A stretch of DNA of 19,341 nucleotides from Syntrophorhabdaceae bacterium PtaU1.Bin034 (GCA_002067405.1 MVRP01000066.1:1-19341), one strand, 5' to 3'; counted from the first letter of the stretch, positions 1 through 7,005 are shown. The notes: generated from the letters alone by a model not told the origin. Numbers and translations: made by a program.

Positions 1-1
1 G

Positions 2-1282
2 CTTGCGAATCTTTATCCTTACAGAATCTACGGCCGCGTGAACCAGGTAGTCGGCCTTGTCGTGGAAGGTAAGGGCCCCTTATCGTCAGTAGGCGACTCT
101 GCGGTGATCTATCCGCTCGACGATCCATCTCCCATACCGGCCGAAGTGGTGGGTTTCAGGGACGGAAAAACGCTCCTCATGCCCCTGGGTGATGTGCGGG
201 GCATCGGGATCGGGTCCCGGATCCTCTCCAGGAAGAAGACGGTTAGCACACCCGTGGGCGAATCGCTTCTCGGACGGGTAATAGACGGCCTGGGAAATCC
301 TATGGACGGCAAGGGTCCTCTCGATTGCAGCAAGGTAATCCCGATCTATCAGGAAACGACGAATCCCATGAAAAAACGCCGGATCACACAACCTCTCGAC
401 CTGGGCGTGCGAAGCATAAACGGGCTTCTCACCTGCGGAAGAGGGCAGAGAATGGGCATTTTCGCCGGCTCGGGAGTGGGAAAGAGTGTTCTGCTCGGCA
501 TGATCGCCCGGCATACGGAAGCAAAAGTCAATGTCATAGGATTGATCGGCGAGAGGGGCAGGGAGGTCAGGGAGTTTATAGAGAAGGACCTTGGCGACGG
601 GCTCAGGCACTCTATTGTCATCGTTGCAACCTCGGACCAGCCCCCGCTCATCAGGGTCAGGGCAGCTTTTCTGACTATCGCACTCGCTGAATATTTCAGA
701 GACCAGGGCAATGACGTGCTCCTCCTCATGGATTCCCTGACAAGGTTTGCGATGGCGCAAAGGGAAGTAGGCCTGGCAATCGGAGAGCCTCCGACCACCA
801 AAGGATATACGCCGAGCGTTTTCTTTTTCCTCGCGAAACTTCTCGAAAGGGCGGGAAACGGGGAAGGGGACGGTACAATGACGGCTATTTATACTGTTCT
901 TGTTGAAGGAGACGATCTTGATGACCCGATTGCGGACTCTGCGCGATCGATCCTGGACGGGCACATAGTCCTTTCCAGAAAACTCGCGAACGCAAACCAT
1001 TACCCTGCAATTGACGTCCTTAAAAGCATCAGCCGGATCATGAAGGACATTGTTCCAACGGAACAAAGAGATTATGCGAGCAAGATAGTCGAGGTGCTCT
1101 CAGAATACGAGAAGGCCGAAGACCTAATAAATATCGGTGCCTATGTGTCGGGGAGCAACAAAAAAATAGACTACGCCATCTCCATGGTGGACAAGATCAA
1201 GGTTTTCCTGACCCAGAAGAGTGACGAGAGAGTCACTTTCGAAGAAACCATCGACAGCATGAAGATATTGTTCTATGTCTGA
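2..1282 (+). CDS. fliI: Flagellar protein export ATPase FliI (5' end outside window)
   Basis: FliI is the F1-ATPase-like enzyme at the cytoplasmic base of the flagellar type III export apparatus; it powers or primes delivery of rod, hook and filament subunits. The frame is open from base 2, and the residues before the GTG at 38 (LYPYRIYGRVNQVVGLVVE) match the usual FliI N-terminal beta-barrel, so the true start lies upstream and about 426 residues are visible. The P-loop (AGSGVGKS, nt 464-487), the GERGREVREF segment after it, and a Walker B-like DVLLLMDSLTRFA are all intact. The segment GYTPSVFFFLAKLLERAG is typical of FliI. The gene overlaps fliJ by 8 bp, which suggests translational coupling. 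Its length fits the family's roughly 440 residues. The identification is secure; only the start is unknown. Confidence 0.97.
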   Translation, partial: LANLYPYRIYGRVNQVVGLVVEGKGPLSSVGDSAVIYPLDDPSPIPAEVVGFRDGKTLLMPLGDVRGIGIGSRILSRKKTVSTPVGESLLGRVIDGLGNPMDGKGPLDCSKVIPIYQETTNPMKKRRITQPLDLGVRSINGLLTCGRGQRMGIFAGSGVGKSVLLGMIARHTEAKVNVIGLIGERGREVREFIEKDLGDGLRHSIVIVATSDQPPLIRVRAAFLTIALAEYFRDQGNDVLLLMDSLTRFAMAQREVGLAIGEPPTTKGYTPSVFFFLAKLLERAGNGEGDGTMTAIYTVLVEGDDLDDPIADSARSILDGHIVLSRKLANANHYPAIDVLKSISRIMKDIVPTEQRDYASKIVEVLSEYEKAEDLINIGAYVSGSNKKIDYAISMVDKIKVFLTQKSDERVTFEETIDSMKILFYV

Positions 1283-1697
1283 ATTTCGGTATAAAAGGCT
1301 GACGGAGGTTAAGGAGAAGGTGCTGGAGCATAAGCAGAGAGAGCTGGAAAGGGCTTTGACGGCCGTCAATGAAGTAGCGAATAGAATAGAGCACATAAGG
1401 AAGGAAATAGACGACAACTTCAATGACATGATGGCCCGCTGCCTGACCGGAAAGGAGTTCTCGGTGGTCACGGGATATCTCAGCTATCTCGATGGCAGAA
1501 AGGTAGACCTTCTCCAGGAAAAGACAAAGAGGGAAAACAGGGTGGATGGACTGCGCGCGGAGTTGCTCGCGTTGACCATCGAACTCAAGATGCTCGAAAA
1601 GTTGAAGATGAAGGATCTCGCAGCCCTCAAGAAGGCGCACAACAAGAAAGACCAAAAAGCAATGGACGATCTCGCCTTGAGAAACGAGAGAACGTAG
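1275..1697 (+). CDS. fliJ: Flagellar export chaperone FliJ
   Basis: FliJ is a small coiled-coil protein that sits in the centre of the FliI hexamer ring and links it to the FlhA export gate; it also handles empty chaperones. The 140-residue product is rich in Lys, Glu, Arg and Leu with heptad-like spacing through most of its length (for example KVLEHKQRELERALTAVNEV), as expected of a two-helix antiparallel coiled coil, and it is close to the usual family length of about 145. Sequence conservation in this family is weak, so the call rests on size, coiled-coil character and its place directly after fliI, whose end it overlaps by 8 bp. It is the last gene before a gap of about 280 bp and probably ends the upstream transcription unit. 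Confidence 0.9.
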   Translation: MSEFRYKRLTEVKEKVLEHKQRELERALTAVNEVANRIEHIRKEIDDNFNDMMARCLTGKEFSVVTGYLSYLDGRKVDLLQEKTKRENRVDGLRAELLALTIELKMLEKLKMKDLAALKKAHNKKDQKAMDDLALRNERT

Positions 1698-1719
1698 AAG
1701 TTGAGAAGATCGGAAGATG

Positions 1720-1749
1720 AGAAGTTGAGCATAACTTTTCAATTTTTTT
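1720..1749 (+). terminator. Weak intrinsic terminator-like hairpin after fliJ
   Basis: AGAAGTT (1720-1726) can pair with AACTTTT (1733-1739), with one G-U pair, around a six-base loop. After CAA there is a run of seven T (1743-1749). The stem is AT-rich and weak, but hairpin, T-run and position just after fliJ together suggest an end for the fliI-fliJ unit. Part of the stem lies in a 10-bp direct repeat (AGAAGTTGAG at 1696-1705 and 1720-1729). Confidence 0.4.
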
Positions 1750-1768
1750 CATCCACGCTGAATTCGTC

Positions 1769-1796
1769 TAAACCTGATCCGACTTTCATCCGATAA
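1769..1796 (+). promoter_or_regulatory. Candidate sigma-28 (FliA) promoter upstream of fliK
   Basis: TAAA (1769-1772) is followed after 17 bases by CCGATAA (1790-1796), close to the FliA consensus TAAA-N15-GCCGATAA, which has 16 bases between TAAA and CCGATAA. The same elements at the same 17-base spacing occur upstream of the HDOD gene at 15662-15689. Transcription would start near 1803 and run into fliK. The candidate lies just after the fliJ terminator-like hairpin, in the only sizeable gap of this half of the window. Confidence 0.5.
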
Positions 1797-1802
1797 AACA
1801 GA

Positions 1803-1977
1803 AAGAACGGGAAACGAAGAGATACACGCCTCCCCGTTTGCATATCGGCAGTAGGAAAATTGTTCCGGATAGGAATTTTTTTCCTGTTTCAAACCTGCAC
1901 TCGTGCACAGTTCTTTCAATTTCTCCTTGAATAACAAGGGTTTTATTGATGGCACGCTTCTTGGAATAGTTCGTTCC
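1803..1977 (+). other. Gap and possible structured leader before fliK
   Basis: This stretch holds no convincing gene. It has several short inverted repeats: AACGGG/CCCGTT (1806-1811 and 1833-1838), AGGAA/TTCCT around a T-run (1870-1884), and CCTTG/CAAGG (1925-1939). The fliK frame stays open back to a GTG at 1903, but that GTG has no ribosome-binding site. A six-codon frame MARFLE (1949-1969) has a well-spaced AAGGG (1936-1940) and ends eight bases before the fliK ATG. In Firmicutes a motE/ylxF-like gene often sits between fliJ and fliK; no such gene is seen here. Confidence 0.35.
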
Positions 1978-3960
1978 ATGCAAGATTCCCTCATAAACCT
2001 GCTGAATTCATTCTCGGCCGGTCCGAAGGCCCTCTCCATAGGATTAGGCGGGGGATCGGGACCGGAGAGCAATGGATTCGCAGTGATCCTCGGTGCCGTT
2101 CTCACTGCTGCGAGCGCAGAGTTGGCCGGCAAAAAGCCGATGATCTGCGATAATCCGTTTCCACTATTGCCTGACGACCTTCCAACTCTCTTTCCGGCGC
2201 TTTTTGGGGCCCTTCCGGAGGCCGCAGTGGAAGAACCCGGGTTAACGGAGAAAACCATAAATAAGACCGTCGACATTTATACGGGGACCGTTTCCGACAA
2301 CTCCGACAAGCAGCCGAAGGTGCGAATAGACATAAGCTCCGAAAAGGCGATCGAGAGTCTTTTGCTCGGAATTGTGGCCCTTTTTGAAGCACAGGACAAA
2401 GGGGCCGGAACTGAGCCGCAGAGTGGAGACAAAAGGTCGTTCGTCGACACCGACCGGTTTTCCCCCGCGGAGAGCGGTCAGGACCCGGATGATGAGTCCG
2501 GCTTAGGACACGATCGGCATGTCGATGGTTCGGATTTTCAGGATACAGGTATTCTACAGATGATAGCCCTTGTTGTCTTCAAGAGCCTCCAGTCGGTGCA
2601 ACAACAGACCGCATCCCCGGAGACCACGGACACGAGCGGAACCGAGATCGGATTGCCCCCGAAGAACCAGCAGGAAATAGTTGTTGCTTCCAAAGAAACA
2701 ATTGTTGCTTCCGCTGAATTAAAGCAGCCCGGGGTTTCCGAACCTATCACACATGACCAGGCAAGCCGGACTCCTGTGACCACCCGGCCTGGAGAGGTCA
2801 AAGACCTCTTTCAGACCATCCTGCCTACTCAGGACAAGACGGCTCTCTCCTCTGATGAAAGCAGACCGGCCTACGTGAAGATGGCGTGGGTTTTCGGGAA
2901 AGACGGCCTTGTAACGAGCAGCAAGACCGTGCAGACCGCATCCCCGGAGACCACGGACACGAGCGGAACCGAGATCGGATTGCCCCCGAAGAACCAGCAG
3001 GAAATAGTTGTTGCTTCCAAAGAAACAATTGTTGCTTCCGCTGAATTAAAGCAGCCCGGGGTTTCCGAACCTATCACACATGACCAGGCAAGCCGGACTC
3101 CTGTGACCACCCGGCCTGGAGAGGTCAAAGACCTCTTTCAGACCATCCTGCCTACTCAGGCCGAGATCGAGTCATTATCTGATTTCCGCAAATCACCGGC
3201 TGTGGAAGCAATGTCAACATTCACGAAAGAGGCGCCCGGAGGCGACGATATCGCGTCCGCTACTCCGAAGGTTGCTTCCAGGACCGCATTTCCCGATCCG
3301 TTTGTATCCGGGACAGCGACGCAGGTTGACATGACAAAGGCGACAGGAAACGAGGGGGGGGTCACAAACAGCAAGGATACCTCATCAGCGGCTTTTGTCG
3401 AGGGACGCTCGAGGCTCATCGAAAGTGCCGACAAGCTTCAATTCCAGTCAGAGGCAAAAGAAAAGGACCAGCACCAGCCGCCCCAAAAGGAAAACTACCA
3501 GATAGTGTTCGAGAAGAACGCGGGGATCAAAGACAGCGGGCAAGAACATAGTACAAGGGTCTTCGGGGGCAGGCCATCTGCCGCGGCTGCGATCGAGAAA
3601 CTGGAAAAGATCGTTGAGCAGTACACGGGCAGAACCGGGCATAATGAAATGACGGTGCGGTTGAACATAGGAAATGAAGAAAGCCTGGTTCTGGGATTGA
3701 AGGATTTGGGTCAGAGCATAAGCGTTGAAGTAAAGGCGTCCCATCAAGGTATAGTGACCCTGCTTGAGTCGGAAAAAGCCGCAATCATGAGGCACCTCGA
3801 AGGAAAGGACATTCACGCGAACATCCTTGTTGACCCTAACGCTTCAGGCACTTGGGAAAAGAGGGACAGGAGGGAAAGCAGGGAAAGCAGACAGAGACTT
3901 CTGGCATCGAGATTGCCGGAAGAGACGGATTTCTCCGAGCTGCTGGAGGTTTTTGTATAG
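1978..3960 (+). CDS. fliK: Flagellar hook-length control protein FliK
   Basis: FliK is secreted during hook assembly; its N-terminal part acts as a ruler and its C-terminal domain switches FlhB from hook to filament export. The ATG at 1978 gives 660 residues; an in-frame GTG at 1903 would add 25. Neither start has a strong ribosome-binding site, and ATG was preferred because 1903 has none. Residues up to about 540 are polar, Thr/Ser/Pro/Glu-rich and low in conservation, as in other FliK proteins. The C-terminal domain, from about residue 556, has the hook-length-control pattern: MTVRLNIGNEESLVLGL, then a Val-rich strand, EKAAIMRHLEGKDIHANILV. The ruler region holds two identical 76-residue segments (about 210-285 and 319-394) from a perfect 229-bp DNA repeat. 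The gene lies ten bases before flgD. The product is longer than the roughly 400-500 residues common in the family, partly because of the repeat. Confidence 0.9.
   Translation: MQDSLINLLNSFSAGPKALSIGLGGGSGPESNGFAVILGAVLTAASAELAGKKPMICDNPFPLLPDDLPTLFPALFGALPEAAVEEPGLTEKTINKTVDIYTGTVSDNSDKQPKVRIDISSEKAIESLLLGIVALFEAQDKGAGTEPQSGDKRSFVDTDRFSPAESGQDPDDESGLGHDRHVDGSDFQDTGILQMIALVVFKSLQSVQQQTASPETTDTSGTEIGLPPKNQQEIVVASKETIVASAELKQPGVSEPITHDQASRTPVTTRPGEVKDLFQTILPTQDKTALSSDESRPAYVKMAWVFGKDGLVTSSKTVQTASPETTDTSGTEIGLPPKNQQEIVVASKETIVASAELKQPGVSEPITHDQASRTPVTTRPGEVKDLFQTILPTQAEIESLSDFRKSPAVEAMSTFTKEAPGGDDIASATPKVASRTAFPDPFVSGTATQVDMTKATGNEGGVTNSKDTSSAAFVEGRSRLIESADKLQFQSEAKEKDQHQPPQKENYQIVFEKNAGIKDSGQEHSTRVFGGRPSAAAAIEKLEKIVEQYTGRTGHNEMTVRLNIGNEESLVLGLKDLGQSISVEVKASHQGIVTLLESEKAAIMRHLEGKDIHANILVDPNASGTWEKRDRRESRESRQRLLASRLPEETDFSELLEVFV
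2605..2833 (+). repeat. Perfect 229-bp direct repeat inside fliK, copy 1
   Basis: This segment is identical, base for base, to 2932-3160. The period is 327 bp, exactly 109 codons, so the frame is kept. It encodes a segment beginning QTASPETTDTSGTEIG and ending LFQTILPTQ. Within it an 11-bp word TTGTTGCTTCC occurs twice (2681-2691 and 2702-2712), giving the near-repeat VVASKE/IVASAE. The bases on either side differ between copies. Confidence 0.98.
2932..3160 (+). repeat. Perfect 229-bp direct repeat inside fliK, copy 2
   Basis: This is the second copy of the repeat at 2605-2833, with no mismatch found on reading. The 98 bases between the copies (2834-2931) and the bases after copy 2 encode segments with only faint similarity (a Leu-Ser pair, then Pro-Ala, Met, Phe, Lys-acidic). 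The core is therefore identical while the flanks have diverged. Confidence 0.98.
3902..3917 (+). promoter_or_regulatory. Candidate sigma-54 promoter for flgD-flgD-flgE, inside the fliK 3' end
   Basis: TGGCAT (3902-3907), five bases, then TTGCC (3913-3917). The GG (3903-3904) and GC (3915-3916) are exactly ten bases apart, as sigma-54 requires. The motif has the same layout as the better placed one before fliL (TGGCAT-N5-TTGC). Transcription would start near 3928, leaving a leader of about 43 bases before flgD. It lies in coding DNA, so chance is possible, but the position just ahead of the hook-cap genes fits sigma-54 control of hook genes. Confidence 0.55.
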
Positions 3961-3970
3961 GAGGTTGGCT

Positions 3971-4582
3971 ATGGCAGTACAAGCCGTGTATAACAGTGTA
4001 TCGGGAACGAGCCGGGCCTCAAGGACGACAAGCGTCTTTGACAAGAACGATTTTCTTCAAATCCTGGCCAAACAGATCAAGTCCCAGAACCCTTCCAACC
4101 CGGTTCAGGCCCATCAGTTCGTCAGCCAGCTGTCTCAAGCCGCTCAGGCTGAACAGCTTCAGAATATGACAAAATCAATATCGGATATGAGGGGGATTGC
4201 GGAAAAGGGCACCATTTCTCAATGGGTTTCTGCAATGGGCAAAAAAATGAATGTGGAAGACAGCATGCTGTCGCAGGGTGATGAAGTATACCTGAAACCC
4301 ACAGGAGACTACGACTACATCACCCTGGTGTTGAAAAACCAGGCTGACGGGAGCGTCAAAGAAGTGAAGTTCAACAAAGGAGAAGCTCTGGTTTATAGAA
4401 ATCAAGGAGAGGAGACGTTTGTTGCTGCAGCGATAGGGGTAAAGGACAACAAACCGGTTGAGTGCAAGCTCGATCTTTACCGGGTCGTTCGCGGGATCCA
4501 AATGAGCGATGGGGGGCCTGTGATGGTGGCCGGTGATGGAAAGACCTATGCTGCAAGCAGCGTGAAGCGATTGAAAGACTGA
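3971..4582 (+). CDS. flgD: Flagellar hook-capping protein FlgD, first of two tandem copies
   Basis: FlgD forms the temporary cap at the tip of the growing hook under which FlgE subunits fold. The ATG at 3971 follows a strong GGAGG (3960-3964) and gives 203 residues; the frame is open further upstream inside fliK, but those starts are not supported. The N-terminal cap region (FDKNDFLQILAKQIKSQNPSNP, residues 23-44) matches the FlgD family, and the C-terminal part (YRVVRGIQMSDGGPVMVAGDGKTYAASSVKRL) is the FlgD immunoglobulin/tudor-like domain. Two normally conserved spots are changed: NPSNP for D/NPLNP, and SQLSQAAQAEQ for the usual AQLAQFSSxEQ. The neighbouring copy keeps the usual forms. The gene starts ten bases after fliK and 56 bases before the second flgD. 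It may be a specialised or a diverging copy. Confidence 0.9.
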   Translation: MAVQAVYNSVSGTSRASRTTSVFDKNDFLQILAKQIKSQNPSNPVQAHQFVSQLSQAAQAEQLQNMTKSISDMRGIAEKGTISQWVSAMGKKMNVEDSMLSQGDEVYLKPTGDYDYITLVLKNQADGSVKEVKFNKGEALVYRNQGEETFVAAAIGVKDNKPVECKLDLYRVVRGIQMSDGGPVMVAGDGKTYAASSVKRLKD

Positions 4583-4638
4583 CCGGGAACCCGATCGGAG
4601 GGAAACGGGCCGTACGCACGGAAAAGGAAGGAGATGCT

Positions 4639-5253
4639 ATGAGCGTATCATCGGTAAGCGGTACCAGCACCACGACGAACTCGTCGGCTACCAGCAACTA
4701 TACTTTGGGAACAGACGCCTTTCTCCAAATTCTGGTGGCTCAGCTTAAGAACCAGAACCCTCTTAATCCCGCTGAGCCGCAGGACTTTGTTGCAGAACTG
4801 GCACAGCTCTCCAGTGTCGAACAGCTTACCAATATATCGAAGGCGATGGACGGCTTGAAGGAAATAACGGGGAATTCTACTGCCGGGACATGGGTTTCAT
4901 CTATAGGCAAGAGCATGAATGTTCTTGATGTATATTTGTCCGAGGGGGATTACGTGACGTTTTCCCCGGATGACGACTTTGATCAGATAACCCTGACATT
5001 GGAGAACCAGGCGGATGAAACAACAAAGACAGTGACCTTAAGCAGCACCGATCCTCTTATCTATACGGTCGAGGACAGCGAGTCCTACAAGATAACGGGG
5101 CTGACTGCGAAAAAGGGCGGCGGCCAGGTCGATGTTGCGGTAAATGTGTACCGTATCATAAGGGGTGTTCAGATTGCGGATAGCGGGGTTCAATTGGTGG
5201 CGGGTGACGGCCGGATGTATCCGGCAAGTGATGTCAAACTAATAACACAATAG
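4639..5253 (+). CDS. flgD: Flagellar hook-capping protein FlgD, second of two tandem copies
   Basis: This second hook-cap protein has 204 residues and a clear ribosome-binding site (AAGGAG, 4627-4632). After a Ser/Thr-rich start it has the canonical N-terminal motif (LGTDAFLQILVAQLKNQNPLNP), then DFVAELAQLSSVEQLTNISKAM, and ends with YRIIRGVQIADSGVQLVAGDGRMYPASDVKLI. It aligns with the preceding gene along its whole length but is clearly diverged, so the duplication is old. It lies 11 bases before flgE, the usual partner. Of the two, it looks the more likely classical hook cap. Confidence 0.94.
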   Translation: MSVSSVSGTSTTTNSSATSNYTLGTDAFLQILVAQLKNQNPLNPAEPQDFVAELAQLSSVEQLTNISKAMDGLKEITGNSTAGTWVSSIGKSMNVLDVYLSEGDYVTFSPDDDFDQITLTLENQADETTKTVTLSSTDPLIYTVEDSESYKITGLTAKKGGGQVDVAVNVYRIIRGVQIADSGVQLVAGDGRMYPASDVKLITQ

Positions 5254-5264
5254 AGGGGGATGTC

Positions 5265-6827
5265 ATGCTAAGTTCCATGTATTCAGGTATTAGTGGGCTT
5301 AAATCGAATAGCGATGCGCTCAACGTGGTGGGAAACAATATTTCGAACGTCAATACCATAGGCTACAAGTCAAGTTCCGCGTTATTCGAAGACGTGCTTT
5401 ACCAGACCGTATCAAGCGCAAACGGGTCAGGCCAGGTGGGGAGGGGTTCTGCGCTCTCCGGAGTGCTCACGGATTTCTCTCAAGGCTCCTTTCAGACGAC
5501 GAGTTCCAGCACGGACATGGCCATAGGGGGTGTGGGATTCTTCATCGTGAAAAAATCACTCGATACAAGCGCAACTCCTTACTATACGAGAGCAGGAAGT
5601 TTCAGTCTTGACAAAGAGGGGTACCTGGTTGACGCTGCCGGTAATTATCTTCAGGGAAAGGTGATGGACCCGACAACGAATACCGCAAAGGGCGTTGATA
5701 CGAACATCTTCATTGATCAGGCGCCCAGTAAGCCGAAAGCCACAGAGGAGGTAGACCTGAGGGTGCAGCTCTCGTCGACCTCGGCGTGGACAGGCACGAT
5801 CACCGTCGACAGCGACAAAACGAACATCGGCCTCACCGGGATAGCGGCAAGCAGCGGACAGTATCCCGCGACCTACGGTACCTCTGACTGGACCGTGACG
5901 GTTGCGGTCAATGCCGGTGATGCTACCAAGTTTGACATTACGATGACGGACCCCGATGGCAATACGTACACCGAAACGGTGGCGGGCACCACTACGAGCA
6001 TTACCAATTTTGACGGTTCGGGCCTTGACCTGGCATTCGGCACCCTTCGCGAAGGAACGTCACATTTCCAGGTGAAGGGTTTTGATGACCCCAACGCCAC
6101 TATCGCCCCTTCGAGCAAGTCGAACTATTCAACGTCCCTGACGATCTACGATTCACAGGGACAGCCCCATGACGTGACGGTCAGCTTCAGGAAAGCCTCC
6201 GTGAGCAGCGTGGACGGTTCTTCCATATGGGAATATCAGGTAACGGCTACAGGATCAATGGCGATAAGCCCCAGCATCGGAACCCTGAAATTTACCGCAA
6301 ATGGCGTGCTCGATACGACGAATGATACCAGTATAACGCCGACAATCAAGTGGGCGGACGGCGCGCCTGATCAGGAAGTTAAAATCCAATTGAACCCTTC
6401 GGCGGGGCAGTCGACGCAGTACGCGAGCGCCTCGGCAACTAACAGTGGAAGCCAGGATGGCTACGCCCCCGGTGTTCTTCAAAAGATCACGGTGAGCCAG
6501 GACGGGGTGATTTCGGGAACCTATGATAATGGGCAGATCGTGCAGCTTTACCAGGTGACCCTTGCGTCTTTCAACAACCCGCAAGGGCTGAAGAGGGAAG
6601 GCGGGAATCTCTACACGGCGACCCTGGACTCCGGTATCGCCTACACGAACGCGCCGGGCAAGGGTGGAACGGGAAAGATCAATGCGAATTCCCTTGAACA
6701 GTCAAATGTCGATCTTGCTTCGGAGTTTGTAAGGATGATCGTGGCCCAGAGGGGCTACGAGGCCAACTCCAAGGTGATAACAACAACAGACGAAGTCCTT
6801 CAGACTCTCATGAACCTCAAGAGATAG
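5265..6827 (+). CDS. flgE: Flagellar hook protein FlgE
   Basis: FlgE polymerises into the hook, the flexible joint between rod and filament. The 520-residue product begins with the rod/hook family signature (MYSGISGLKSNSDALNVVGNNISNVNTIGY, residues 5-34), has a mid-region GVGFFIVKK and a TRAGSFSLDKEGYLVDAAGN motif, and ends with the conserved coiled-coil tail (NSLEQSNVDLASEFVRMIVAQRGYEANSKVI). The Thr/Ser/Gly-rich middle (about 140-400) is the variable surface domain D2. The length is near the larger end for FlgE (about 400-550). The ATG at 5265 follows AGAGGGGG (5251-5258). FlgF and FlgG share the ends but are much shorter, so hook rather than rod is the right call. It is the last gene before a strong hairpin. 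Confidence 0.96.
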   Translation: MLSSMYSGISGLKSNSDALNVVGNNISNVNTIGYKSSSALFEDVLYQTVSSANGSGQVGRGSALSGVLTDFSQGSFQTTSSSTDMAIGGVGFFIVKKSLDTSATPYYTRAGSFSLDKEGYLVDAAGNYLQGKVMDPTTNTAKGVDTNIFIDQAPSKPKATEEVDLRVQLSSTSAWTGTITVDSDKTNIGLTGIAASSGQYPATYGTSDWTVTVAVNAGDATKFDITMTDPDGNTYTETVAGTTTSITNFDGSGLDLAFGTLREGTSHFQVKGFDDPNATIAPSSKSNYSTSLTIYDSQGQPHDVTVSFRKASVSSVDGSSIWEYQVTATGSMAISPSIGTLKFTANGVLDTTNDTSITPTIKWADGAPDQEVKIQLNPSAGQSTQYASASATNSGSQDGYAPGVLQKITVSQDGVISGTYDNGQIVQLYQVTLASFNNPQGLKREGGNLYTATLDSGIAYTNAPGKGGTGKINANSLEQSNVDLASEFVRMIVAQRGYEANSKVITTTDEVLQTLMNLKR

Positions 6828-6834
6828 GAACAGA

Positions 6835-6866
6835 ATGAGGGACGGGATACAACGCCCGTCCCTCAT
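6835..6866 (+). terminator. Strong hairpin after flgE (terminator without a T-run)
   Basis: A perfect 12-bp stem is formed by ATGAGGGACGGG (6835-6846) and CCCGTCCCTCAT (6855-6866) around eight bases. It starts eight bases after the flgE stop. No T-run follows, so it may be a weak or Rho-assisted terminator or a 3' end stabiliser. A second six-bp hairpin (ATGTCA/TGACAT, 6865-6882) abuts it. Confidence 0.5.
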
Positions 6867-6918
6867 GTCAATTGCATGACATAACTCCGTCCTTCATCCA
6901 ACACAGAGCGGCCCTCAT
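6857..6918 (+). promoter_or_regulatory. Three similar 10-bp boxes upstream of the fliL promoter (possible enhancer sites)
   Basis: CGTCCCTCAT (6857-6866), CGTCCTTCAT (6888-6897) and CGGCCCTCAT (6909-6918) differ from one another at one or two positions and start 31 and 21 bases apart, close to three and two helical turns. They lie about 100-160 bases upstream of the predicted sigma-54 start, where enhancer-binding activators such as FlrC/FleQ/FlgR-type proteins usually bind. The first box is also one arm of the hairpin after flgE, so an inverted copy exists at 6835-6844. The function is inferred. Confidence 0.35.
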
Positions 6919-6989
6919 TTCGTCCGACCCGCCGTCTGAGACCGTTGATTTTCCTTGTGTAGGACCGATTTTCGGCTGATTAGTCGCAC

Positions 6990-7005
6990 TGGCATACATA
7001 TTGCT
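6990..7005 (+). promoter_or_regulatory. Sigma-54 promoter upstream of fliL
   Basis: TGGCAT (6990-6995), five bases, TTGCT (7001-7005): GG and GC are exactly ten bases apart, and the match to TGGCAY-N5-TTGCW is complete. The predicted start near 7016 leaves a leader of about 14 bases, most of which is the AAAGGAG ribosome-binding site. It would drive fliL and the packed genes after it, probably through flhA, flhG and fliA. The remainder of the 202-bp gap holds the hairpin and boxes listed separately. Confidence 0.8.

Noticed and set aside
86..1066. Long open frame on the - strand opposite fliI (and similar long - strand frames opposite flhB and flhA)
   Set aside because: They lie fully antisense to strongly conserved genes, have no recognisable domains, and follow from codon bias of the + strand genes.
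1698..1902. A degraded motE/ylxF-like gene between fliJ and fliK
   Set aside because: No frame in the gap shows the membrane helix plus coiled coil of that family; there is not enough sequence to support a relic.
2605..3160. The fliK repeat as an insertion sequence or other mobile element
   Set aside because: No transposase, no terminal inverted repeats, and the repeat keeps the fliK frame; it is a coding duplication.
4583..4638. GG-N10-GC in the gap between the two flgD genes as a sigma-54 promoter
   Set aside because: The spacing fits, but there is no TGGCA or TTGC around the two dinucleotides.
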